From the IMG/VR virus record IMGVR_UViG_3300044855_000244, positions 1-34,639 of that record: 34,639 bases of DNA; one strand, 5' to 3'. Below the pieces are notes generated by a model. That model worked only from the letters and a program-made list of their open reading frames with translations. It was not told the DNA's origin and did not search any database. The number at the start of each line of letters is the position of its first letter. The stretch's first letter is position 1. This DNA comes from a virus. Position numbers and translations under genes: made by a program. Below, one piece after another: positions 1 to 5,562 of this stretch.

Positions 1-183
1 CGGGGCGCGGGCGCGTTCAAGGGTTGGACCCCATTTCCGAGCCAGAAACGCGCCTTCCTGCGAGCGCGTGGAAGAATCTTGGCGATTCTCCGCCATTCAA
101 GGCGAAAGCCGTTCCATTGTGGGCGAAGCACGGCACTATTCATCCAGTCAACCAACCCGCGGCACTGCCGCAAGGAGCTCGCA
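1..183 (+). other. Noncoding upstream region of the first gene cluster
   Basis: No convincing gene is seen before the first AAGGAG ribosome binding site at about 171. Bases 100-150 are less GC-rich than the surroundings. A poor promoter-like pair (TTCCAT at 113-118, TATTCA at 137-142, 18-bp spacing) lies there, but the match to sigma-70 consensus is weak. If the genome is circular, this stretch joins the repeat-bearing gap at the window end, so it could carry the promoter of the small-gene operon. Confidence 0.3.
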
Positions 184-771
184 ATGAAGACCCCGAAGAA
201 CGCCAAGAAGACCAACCTCGACCGCATCGCTCGCGACTACCTGTCGGTCAATCGGCGACGCGCCACGGCCGAGTCCATCCGCGAAGCGGTCGAGATGCTG
301 TGTGAAGACAACGGGCTCGAGCGCATCCTCGACGAGATCCGCTCGGGCGCTCTCGAGCCGAAGCAAGTCTCGTGCTTCATGTACGAGGACGGATCGATCG
401 ATCTCGAAGGCGAGACCGCCGACGAGACCGACGGCGAGACCGAAGTCGAAGCCGTCGTGACCGACGCGAGGAAACTCGAGATCGTCAACGGACTCCTTGC
501 GAGCGAGCTCACGAGCGCCGAGATGCGTGAGCGAGCCGCCGCTAGTCGCGTCGAGCAGCTGTCTCGCACGCTCGTCAATGCGGCGACGGACATCGGCAAC
601 AAAGCCGCCAACTACTTGACCGTCGACGTGTACACCGACGCCGTCGACAGCCGCGCTCGTGACCTCGCCGACGCGATCCGTGATCTGACCGAAGCTCGCG
701 AGCGCCGCAAGATGCTCGTGGCCCTCGGCCGCAGCCGCCGCTACTTCGAGTCGCAAGCGGCCGCTAAGTGA
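184..771 (+). CDS. Hypothetical phage protein, 195 aa
   Basis: I do not recognise a family. The ATG at 184 is chosen because AAGGAG lies 8 bases upstream; an in-frame ATG at 79 lacks such a site. The N-terminal 60 residues are basic and helical. They are followed by a strongly acidic stretch (about residues 75-95, rich in Glu, Asp and Thr). The C-terminal half is predicted helical with a regular charge pattern (DLADAIRDLTEARERRK), so a coiled coil is likely. It is the first of a run of small same-strand genes. Its stop codon lies inside a 35-nt leader repeated before the next three genes. Position suggests an early accessory protein; no function is assigned. Confidence 0.75.
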   Translation: MKTPKNAKKTNLDRIARDYLSVNRRRATAESIREAVEMLCEDNGLERILDEIRSGALEPKQVSCFMYEDGSIDLEGETADETDGETEVEAVVTDARKLEIVNGLLASELTSAEMRERAAASRVEQLSRTLVNAATDIGNKAANYLTVDVYTDAVDSRARDLADAIRDLTEARERRKMLVALGRSRRYFESQAAAK

Positions 772-803
772 ACCCGCACCCTCAGCACAAGGAGACACCA
801 ATG
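769..803 (+). repeat. Stop-to-start leader repeat, copy 1
   Basis: The first of three nearly identical 35-nt units that begin with the TGA of the upstream gene and end with the ATG of the downstream gene. The unit reads TGAACCCGCACC, then a short variable dinucleotide, AGCACAAGGAGACA, one variable base, CAATG. It contains the Shine-Dalgarno AAGGAG. Copies 1 and 2 are identical. Confidence 0.9.
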
Positions 804-1139
804 TCCAACACCACCCCGAATCTTTCCGACGAGCACGCGGCCGCGGCCCGAGCCCGAGACCAAGCGATCGAAGTCGTCGCCACGATGTGCAACATGCTCG
901 CGTCCGACGACATGATCGTGACCGAGCGCGCTGAGCGCAACCTCCGCTCGCTCAAGGGTGCGATCGATCGCATCCTCCTCAACCTTCGCTCGAGCGATTG
1001 GGACCCGACGTCGTGGAATCTCGCCGTGACCGCGGGCGACTGCATGGAAGACATCGGTCGCCTTCATGCGATCCGACGCGCTCGCAATGTCGCCGAGTCT
1101 CGTGCCGCCGAGCTCGGGCCGTGGATCGGCACTCGTTGA
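801..1139 (+). CDS. Hypothetical phage protein, 112 aa
   Basis: No family is recognised. The ATG at 801 is used rather than the in-frame GTG at 768 because AAGGAG sits 7 bases before it. The protein is small and mostly helical. An alanine-rich N-terminal helix (HAAAARARDQAIEVVATM) is followed by an amphipathic segment with ERAERNLRSLKGAIDRIL, and a tryptophan-containing turn (DWDPTSWN) near residue 75. It lies between two copies of the 35-nt leader, so it is one of several interchangeable-looking small genes. Its role is unknown; an early host-interaction function would fit the location but is inference only. Confidence 0.7.
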   Translation: MSNTTPNLSDEHAAAARARDQAIEVVATMCNMLASDDMIVTERAERNLRSLKGAIDRILLNLRSSDWDPTSWNLAVTAGDCMEDIGRLHAIRRARNVAESRAAELGPWIGTR

Positions 1140-1171
1140 ACCCGCACCCTCAGCACAAGGAGACACCAATG
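1137..1171 (+). repeat. Stop-to-start leader repeat, copy 2
   Basis: Identical over 35 nt to the copy before the previous gene, from the TGA stop to the ATG start, including the AAGGAG ribosome binding site. The identity ends at the reading-frame boundaries, as the flanking coding sequences are unrelated. Confidence 0.9.
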
Positions 1172-1420
1172 TCGCACTTCTTCGGCACTCTCTCGAATCT
1201 CGGATCGACCAATCGCGTGACGCGAACGGGCAGCATGAAGACCGGTCTCACGGCGGAAGTCATGACGTACTCCGCCCGCATCATCGTCCGAGTCTGCACC
1301 GTCGACGGCGTCGACCACTACGACGTCATTCTCGCCCCGCACCCGCTCCAAGACGACGGCCGACGCACGACCCTCGCGTGCGGCGTGCTCGACCTCGAAG
1401 CGGATGAGACCCGCAAGTGA
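1169..1420 (+). CDS. Hypothetical phage protein, 83 aa
   Basis: No family is recognised. The ATG is fixed by the AAGGAG in the repeated leader. The protein is small and probably beta-rich: alternating hydrophobic stretches such as ARIIVRVCTVDG and DHYDVILAPHPL suggest strands, after a serine- and threonine-rich N-terminus. There is one cysteine in each half (VCTV and ACGVL), no signal peptide and no membrane segment. It is part of the small-gene cluster, with the same leader on both sides. An antisense frame covers the same bases but has no ribosome binding site and breaks the codon pattern of its neighbours. Confidence 0.65.
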   Translation: MSHFFGTLSNLGSTNRVTRTGSMKTGLTAEVMTYSARIIVRVCTVDGVDHYDVILAPHPLQDDGRRTTLACGVLDLEADETRK

Positions 1421-1452
1421 ACCCGCACCCCAAGCACAAGGAGACAGCAATG
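1418..1452 (+). repeat. Stop-to-start leader repeat, copy 3
   Basis: Third copy of the 35-nt leader, with three substitutions relative to copies 1 and 2 (CCA for CTC before AGCACAAGGAGACA, and G for C before CAATG). It again runs exactly from the TGA of the upstream gene to the ATG of the downstream gene. A shorter relative (AGCAAGGAGACCGCCATG) precedes the gene starting at 2123. Confidence 0.85.
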
Positions 1453-1791
1453 CCCAACACCAACCAGACCACCGCCGAAGACCGCCTCGCCCTCGTCGAT
1501 CAACTCCTCGACGAGCACCTGACCGTCGCTCGCTTCAATGTCGCCGAAGCCCGCGGGCGAGTCGAGCGGGCGCTCGCTCGCATCGCTCGCAGCGTCGAGC
1601 GGCTCGAGGAGCGGCTCGCGAATCGCGAGCACCTGTACCTCGGCGGGCTCGAGTCGAACAACGTCGACGCGATCGTCGCCGTGACCGAGCTCGAGCTCGA
1701 GCTCTCGCGTCTCTCCGACTTCGAGCGCATCGCTGCGTGCCGAGCCAACTACAAGCCCGCCGCTTCGTCGAGCGAAGGGGGTGCCGAGTGA
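1450..1791 (+). CDS. Hypothetical coiled-coil phage protein, 113 aa
   Basis: No named family is recognised. The start is set by the AAGGAG of the third leader repeat. Residues 20-65 have a clear coiled-coil character (VAEARGRVERALARIARSV then ERLEERLANREH), and a second leucine-rich helix follows (TELELELSRLSDFERI). The C-terminus is Ser/Glu/Gly-rich and disordered-looking. No cysteine cluster, signal peptide or membrane segment is seen. The gene overlaps the next one in a GTGA arrangement, suggesting translational coupling. The protein probably oligomerises or docks on a partner; function is unknown. Confidence 0.7.
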   Translation: MPNTNQTTAEDRLALVDQLLDEHLTVARFNVAEARGRVERALARIARSVERLEERLANREHLYLGGLESNNVDAIVAVTELELELSRLSDFERIAACRANYKPAASSSEGGAE

Positions 1792-2108
1792 ATCGCAAGA
1801 AGACCTACATGAAGCCGCTCGCGAATCTCATCGCGAGCCTTCCCGAGTCGATCAAGACCGTCGCACAAGCGCGGCGCTTCTGGAAGCTTCTCCTCGACGC
1901 CGGATGCTTCTACCACCTCGACGACTCTGCCGCCGATCTCGTCGAGCACGGCACGGACGGCAACAAGCGAGTCTTCAGCGTCAAGGTCGCCCGTCGCATC
2001 GAGGCGCTGCAAGACGAAGCCTTCCACGCTTGCCGCCGTCGCAACCTCGACCCGTATGAGATCGCCCTCGAAGTTATGCACTCGCACCCTTCTTTCCGCA
2101 ACGACTGA
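1788..2108 (+). CDS. Hypothetical phage protein, 106 aa, GTG start
   Basis: No family is recognised with confidence. The GTG at 1788 overlaps the previous stop and has GAAGGGGG just upstream; an internal ATG at 1809 has a poorer site. The protein is compact and mixed alpha/beta. Features include TVAQARRFWKLLLDAGCFYHLDDSA (residues 24-48, given here in outline), a basic helix with VARRIEALQDEAFHACRRR, and a C-terminal YEIALEVMHSHP. The pattern of hydrophobic helix plus short-chain acidic loop resembles many small phage proteins expressed early, but nothing catalytic is visible. The next gene follows after 14 bases with a shortened version of the repeated leader. Confidence 0.7.
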   Translation: MNRKKTYMKPLANLIASLPESIKTVAQARRFWKLLLDAGCFYHLDDSAADLVEHGTDGNKRVFSVKVARRIEALQDEAFHACRRRNLDPYEIALEVMHSHPSFRND

Positions 2109-2122
2109 GCAAGGAGACCGCC

Positions 2123-2635
2123 ATGAACATCATCGCCTACGCCTACGACTCCGACCACCACTGCCCCGGATGCACTTGCCTTGCCGCGAACGTCGGCACG
2201 CTCAAGCGTGAGCCGCCGCTCGAGCTCGGCACCGACGCGAACGGTCTCGCCTTCGATCTCGTCGATCGCGAAGGCAACCGGGTGTCCCCGATCCACGATA
2301 TCGACGAGCCGCCCGAGGAAGGCTTGTACTGCGCCGACTGCGGTGGCGAGATCACCCCGCCGCTCATGCTCGATGCGCACTTCGACCGCTTCTCGATCTC
2401 GATGCCGCCCGCATGCGCTCGCGATTGCTCGGCCGCGGGCCGAGTCGACGATGCGGTCGAAGCGTGGCTCGGGCGCTCGAGGATCGATTGGAGCAAGATC
2501 GACCCCGACGACATCCGGGCCGAGCTCGCCGAGTATGGCGCTTGGGACGAGAGCGATCTCACCGACGACGACGAGAACAGGATGCGCATCCTCTGGATCG
2601 CGGCATGCAACATCCGCGAAGGGGGTGACCTGTGA
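2123..2635 (+). CDS. Zinc-ribbon-like hypothetical phage protein, 170 aa
   Basis: Two CxxC knuckles are seen. The first is in HHCPGCTC near residue 13 and the second in YCADCGGEI near residue 70, with a segment between them that reads FDLVDREGNRVSPIHDIDEP. Small proteins with this arrangement (an N-terminal AYAYD strand, paired CxxC and a long acidic spacer) are common in phages and metagenomic contigs. They probably bind a structural zinc. The C-terminal 60 residues are acidic and helical (RIDWSKIDPDDIRAELAEYG). The ribosome binding site is AAGGAG at 2111. The stop overlaps the next GTG start. Zinc binding is inferred from the cysteines; biological role is unknown. Confidence 0.75.
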   Translation: MNIIAYAYDSDHHCPGCTCLAANVGTLKREPPLELGTDANGLAFDLVDREGNRVSPIHDIDEPPEEGLYCADCGGEITPPLMLDAHFDRFSISMPPACARDCSAAGRVDDAVEAWLGRSRIDWSKIDPDDIRAELAEYGAWDESDLTDDDENRMRILWIAACNIREGGDL

Positions 2636-2856
2636 ACGGCTACGCGAATCGAGCCACCTGGAACGTCGCGCTTTGGCTCTCGAACGACGAAGGGATCTAT
2701 ACGGCGCTCCGAGACCATTTCCGGTGCTCGACGCCGACGCCGCCTCGGGTCCGAGTCTTCTGCGAGCGGACGTTCGGGACCGAGACCCCCGACGGCGACA
2801 AGCTCTCGGCCGTGCAATGGAAGGAGATCTGTCGTACAGTGAAGGAGCTCCTATGA
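2632..2856 (+). CDS. Small phage protein with NRATWNVALWL motif, 74 aa
   Basis: The N-terminus NRATWNVALWLSNDEGIY matches a motif I know from many short phage and mobile-element proteins, in which a conserved Asn-Arg-x-Thr-Trp precedes a Leu-Trp-Leu-x-Asn stretch. Those proteins have no established function. The rest is a mixed region with two cysteines and a C-terminal helix (SAVQWKEICRTVKELL). It starts with GTG inside the stop of the zinc-ribbon gene and ends in an ATGA overlap with the helix-turn-helix gene, so the three are probably one translational unit. Family membership is from memory of the motif rather than a search. Confidence 0.75.
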   Translation: MNGYANRATWNVALWLSNDEGIYTALRDHFRCSTPTPPRVRVFCERTFGTETPDGDKLSAVQWKEICRTVKELL

Positions 2857-3059
2857 CCGGCACGAACGACAAGATCCTCTCGCCCGCTCAGGTCGCCGCC
2901 GAGATCGGGGTCCACATCGACACCGTCCGAGAGTGGATCCGAAGCGGCAAGCTCCCCGCCGCTCGACTCGGGTACCGGACGATCCGCATCCGTCGCGAAG
3001 ACCTCGATGCCTTCCTCGGAAAGGGCGGCACCGACCCCGGACCGACCGACCGCCGCTAA
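2853..3059 (+). CDS. Excisionase-like helix-turn-helix DNA-binding protein
   Basis: At 68 residues this has the size and shape of an Xis/AlpA-type MerR-like DNA-binding domain. Residues 8-30 (ILSPAQVAAEIGVHIDTVREWI) form the helix-turn-helix, followed by the typical RSGKLPAARLGYRTIRI wing and a final DLDAFL helix. Proteins of this class bend att DNA during excision or act as small regulators. An integrase gene is present about 22 kb away, so an excisionase role is plausible, but the distance also allows a transcription-regulator role. GAAGGAG lies 6-7 bases before the ATG. A strong hairpin terminator follows 25 bases after the stop, ending this operon. Confidence 0.85.
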   Translation: MTGTNDKILSPAQVAAEIGVHIDTVREWIRSGKLPAARLGYRTIRIRREDLDAFLGKGGTDPGPTDRR

Positions 3060-3083
3060 GGCTCGACCCGCCGCGATCCGAAC

Positions 3084-3118
3084 CGACCCCCCGACCGATC
3101 GGGGGGTCGATTCATTTC
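3084..3118 (+). terminator. Rho-independent-like terminator after the small-gene operon
   Basis: A perfect 11-bp stem (CGACCCCCCGA at 3084-3094 pairing with TCGGGGGGTCG at 3099-3109) with a 4-base loop is followed by a short T-containing tail (ATTCATTT). The very GC-rich stem and position just after the helix-turn-helix gene support termination of the first operon. The T tract is imperfect. Confidence 0.8.
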
Positions 3119-3153
3119 GGGCGCCTTGGATCGCCCCGGACGCGTCCGGGCCG
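3118..3153. repeat. Palindromic intergenic repeat A, copy 1
   Basis: A 36-nt sequence repeated exactly at 3254-3289. It contains GCGCCTTGGATCGCC followed by the 16-bp perfect palindrome CCCGGACGCGTCCGGG (3135-3150). Diverged or partial copies occur at 25169-25191 and 34606-34639, and an inverted fragment (CCAAGGCGCCCG) at 3202-3213. All are in noncoding gaps. Confidence 0.9.
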
Positions 3154-3253
3154 CGGGCGGGTCGGAAGTCGGCCCGGCGATCCGGGCGCCCCGGAAGCCG
3201 TCCAAGGCGCCCGAGGCGCGTCCGGGATCGGTCGACCGGCCCCGGATCGATCC

Positions 3254-3289
3254 CGGGCGCCTTGGATCGCCCCGGACGCGTCCGGGCCG
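3254..3289. repeat. Palindromic intergenic repeat A, copy 2
   Basis: Exact 36-nt duplicate of the copy at 3118-3153, with the palindrome at 3271-3286. The two copies are in direct orientation, start to start 136 bases apart. The spacer between them contains an inverted fragment of the same repeat. Confidence 0.9.
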
Positions 3290-3323
3290 ATACCCGACCG
3301 AATGGCCGCCCCGATCGCCCGGG

Positions 3324-3347
3324 CGCGTCCTAAGTCGTCCTGGCGAG
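3324..3347. repeat. Intergenic repeat B, copy 1
   Basis: This 24-nt element (core TCCTAAGTCGTCCTGGCGAG) matches 34483-34506 with a single difference (AGG for AAG). A diverged inverted relative (CGCCAGGACGAC) lies at 25117-25138. All three are in gaps that also carry the GGACGCGTCC palindrome. Confidence 0.8.
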
Positions 3348-3496
3348 CCACGGGTCGATCGGCCACGAGGCGCCCGGATCGATTCTGCAGGCGATTCGAT
3401 CGACCGATCGGTCGCCCGGGCGATGCTTCGCTCGACCCTCGGGCGACGTCGCGATCGACGGATCGATCGACCGCCGCCCGAACGAGAACCCGGCAC

Positions 3497-4027
3497 ATGA
3501 GAATCAAGGATCGCATTCGCGAGCTCCGGCGAGTCCCCGCCAGCGAGCTCAGGCCGAATCCCAAGAACTGGCGCACGCACCCGAAGGAACAGGCCGACGC
3601 GCTTCGCGGCACGCTTGCCGAGATCGGCTTCGCCGAGGCGATCGTCGCTCGCGAGCTGCCCGACGGCACTCTCGAGATCATCGACGGCCACCTGCGAGCC
3701 GAGACCGCCGCCAACGCGAAGGTCCCGGTGCTCGTGCTCGACGTGACCGAGGAGGAAGCCGACAAGCTTCTCGCCACGCTCGATCCGCTCGCGAGCATGG
3801 CGACGGTCGACTCGGACAAGCTCGCCGAGCTCGTCGCATCCATCGAGATCGACAGCGAGGCGCTCAAGGCCGCGGTCGATGAGCTCATGCTTGCGCACGG
3901 CCCGATCCCCGACAAGCATCGCGACCAGCGCACCATCAACCGCGGCGGCGAGGTCGAGCTCGCGTCGGAAGACTTCGAGCACAAGTGCCCGCGCTGCGGA
4001 TTCGAGTTCAATGAACCCGAAGAATGA
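3497..4027 (+). CDS. ParB/Spo0J N-terminal-fold protein with C-terminal zinc knuckle
   Basis: The N-terminal 100 residues match the ParB/Srx nuclease-like fold: VPASELRPNPKNWRTHPKEQ, then ADALRGTLAEIGF, and the signature IIDGHLRAETA (about residues 55-65). Phage proteins of this type usually sit beside methyltransferases and terminases. In other systems the fold is a CTPase or nuclease; in phages its role is unsettled. At 176 aa it lacks the central helix-turn-helix of plasmid ParB. The C-terminus carries CPRCGFEF, half of a zinc ribbon. No strong ribosome binding site is seen before the ATG. The last 17 bases overlap the methyltransferase start, so the two genes are probably translationally coupled. 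Confidence 0.85.
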   Translation: MRIKDRIRELRRVPASELRPNPKNWRTHPKEQADALRGTLAEIGFAEAIVARELPDGTLEIIDGHLRAETAANAKVPVLVLDVTEEEADKLLATLDPLASMATVDSDKLAELVASIEIDSEALKAAVDELMLAHGPIPDKHRDQRTINRGGEVELASEDFEHKCPRCGFEFNEPEE

Positions 4028-5060
4028 TCTCGCCTGGCGGCTGACCGATCTCGCGAAGATCGAGAAGCGGGGCGTGCGGGTGATGTCGACTTTCGCGTGC
4101 GGCGGCGGGTCGAGCATGGGCTACAAGCTCGCCGGTTGCGACATCGTCGCCGCGAACGACATCGATCCCGACATGGAGCACCACTACAAGTGGAATCTCC
4201 ATCCGCCCCTGTTCTATCGGTGCCCGATTCAGGACCTGGCCTCGATGCCGTTGCCCGGCGAGCTCGAGGATCTCGACATCCTCGACGGCTCGCCGCCCTG
4301 CTCGACCTTTAGCACGATCGGTCTTCGCGAATACGATTGGGGACGCGAGAAGAAGTTCCGCGAAGGTCAGGCCGTGCAGGTGCTGTCCGACCTGTTCTTC
4401 GACTGGCTCGCGCTCGTGAATCGACTCAGGCCGAAGGTCGCGATCGCCGAGAACGTCAAGGGGATGCTTCTCGGTCGCGCTCGAGGGTATGCCAAGCTCG
4501 TGATGGACAACCTGCGAGCGATGGGGTACCGGCCGCAGTGCTTCCTGCTCAACGCCGCCGACTGCGGGGTGCCGCAGACCCGGGAGCGCGTCTTCTTCTG
4601 CGCATTGCGCGAGGACATCGAGCGCCCGAAGCTCAGCATCGCGCCGAGGGCGAAATGGGTCACCGCATCGCAAGCACTCGCCGACCTCGGCAACATCACG
4701 GCCGACGAGCGCGAGGCGACGGCGTTCACGGAGCACATGCACTTCTGGTGGTCGCGAACGAAGCCAGGGAAGCACTTCGGCACCGCGAAGAAGGCGGCGG
4801 GACTTCGCGAGACGCAGTTCTCGAGCTACCGGCTCGCCGGAAACAAGCCTTGCATGACGATCGCATCGGGCGGCACCTATTGCCATTGGTCCGAGCGACG
4901 GCAACTCACGTTCCGGGAGATCAAGCGGCTCGGCTCGTTCCCCGACGACTATCAGGCCCGATCCGAGCGCATCGGCAAGTACATGGTCGGCATGTCCGTT
5001 CCGCCTCGACTCACGAAGGCCGTCGCCGATGCGGTGGTCGAGCAGTGGCTGAGACGCTGA
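4011..5060 (+). CDS. DNA (cytosine-5) methyltransferase, orphan phage type
   Basis: The conserved C5-methyltransferase motifs appear in order. Motif I is STFACGGGSS (around residues 26-35, the AdoMet site), motif IV is GSPPCSTF with catalytic Cys97, motif VI is the E147-N148-V149 triplet, motif VIII is QTRERVF (189-195), and motif X is GMSVPPRL near the end. The target recognition region between VIII and X is short, as in single-specificity phage enzymes. At 349 aa it is full length. No restriction endonuclease is adjacent, so it probably protects phage DNA from host restriction or marks it for other purposes. The ATG at 4011 overlaps the ParB-fold gene; a later ATG at 4083 would trim motif I's lead-in. 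Confidence 0.93.
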   Translation: MNPKNDLAWRLTDLAKIEKRGVRVMSTFACGGGSSMGYKLAGCDIVAANDIDPDMEHHYKWNLHPPLFYRCPIQDLASMPLPGELEDLDILDGSPPCSTFSTIGLREYDWGREKKFREGQAVQVLSDLFFDWLALVNRLRPKVAIAENVKGMLLGRARGYAKLVMDNLRAMGYRPQCFLLNAADCGVPQTRERVFFCALREDIERPKLSIAPRAKWVTASQALADLGNITADEREATAFTEHMHFWWSRTKPGKHFGTAKKAAGLRETQFSSYRLAGNKPCMTIASGGTYCHWSERRQLTFREIKRLGSFPDDYQARSERIGKYMVGMSVPPRLTKAVADAVVEQWLRR

Positions 5061-5076
5061 ATCGAGGAGCACAAAG

Positions 5077-5562
5077 ATGCCCGGTCCGCCCCGCAAGCCA
5101 ACCCCGCTCCTGAAGCTGTCCGGCTCATGGCTCGCGACCGATCGCGAGAAGCACGAGCCGAAGCCCGCCGCGAAGGCCCCGAAGATGCCGCCGTGGCTCG
5201 ACGCCGAAGGCAAGAAGGCGTGGAAGGAGCTCGTGCCGATCCTCGAGCGCATGCGGGTGCTGACCGAGGCCGACGGGTATGCGCTCGCGATGCTGTGCCA
5301 CGCATGGAGCCGGTATCGGATCTCGTGCGACCGCCTCGAGCGATTCGGCGATGTGTACCCCGTCAAGGGTCCGAACGGCGAGCTCAAGATGCTGAGGCGA
5401 TCCCCGTACTCGTCGCTCCAACTCGAGCACGCGCTTGTCGTGCGTCGGATGCTCGCCGAGTTCGGCCTGACTCCGGCGGCACGCGGCCGCCTCGTCTCGC
5501 TGCCCGAGGAGAACAATGCCAAGAAAGACCTCTTCTCGAAAGCGCACGGACGGATCGGCTGA
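5077..5562 (+). CDS. terS: Terminase small subunit, P27 family
   Basis: The protein (161 aa) starts with the typical MPGPPRKPTPLLKLSGS leader, continues with a Pro-rich PPWLDAEGKKAWKELVPIL segment and a helical core (EADGYALAMLCHAWSRY). It ends with SSLQLEHALVVRRMLAEFGLTPAARGRL. This is the order seen in P27-like phage small terminase subunits, which recognise phage DNA and hand it to the ATPase. GAGGAG precedes the ATG by 8 bases. The gene overlaps the large-subunit gene by 47 bases in another frame, which is longer than the other overlaps here and consistent with coupled synthesis. Confidence is high from family features and position. Confidence 0.92.
   Translation: MPGPPRKPTPLLKLSGSWLATDREKHEPKPAAKAPKMPPWLDAEGKKAWKELVPILERMRVLTEADGYALAMLCHAWSRYRISCDRLERFGDVYPVKGPNGELKMLRRSPYSSLQLEHALVVRRMLAEFGLTPAARGRLVSLPEENNAKKDLFSKAHGRIG

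Larger units (their letters stand above)
3060..3496. other. Repeat-rich noncoding region between the small-gene operon and the packaging operon
   Basis: This 437-bp gap holds a terminator, two exact 36-nt palindromic repeats, one copy of repeat B, and then a tract rich in CGATCG and CCGGGCG words (about 3355-3470). Open frames cross it, but they show no ribosome binding site and have arginine/proline-rich, low-complexity translations of the kind GC-rich noncoding DNA gives. It may hold the promoter of the packaging and head operon, or binding sites for a phage protein; I see no convincing -10/-35 pair. Confidence 0.7.

Noticed and set aside
768-800. GTG start for the second gene, giving an extra 11 residues
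   Set aside because: The extra residues would be encoded by the repeated leader, which contains the AAGGAG for the ATG at 801. The same leader translates to nearly the same peptide in the other copies, so it is noncoding.
3118-3290. CRISPR array
   Set aside because: There are just two 36-nt exact repeats, in a palindromic GC-rich setting, with a 100-base interval and no cas genes.
2933-3496. Upstream extension of the ParB-fold reading frame through the intergenic repeats
   Set aside because: The translation is Arg/Pro/Ser-rich and low-complexity, crosses a terminator and two exact repeats, and the ParB fold begins at the ATG at 3497.
4008-5522. Antisense open frame of 504 codons opposite the methyltransferase and small terminase
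   Set aside because: It spans two genes with clear motifs on the + strand and is explained by GC-rich shadow coding.
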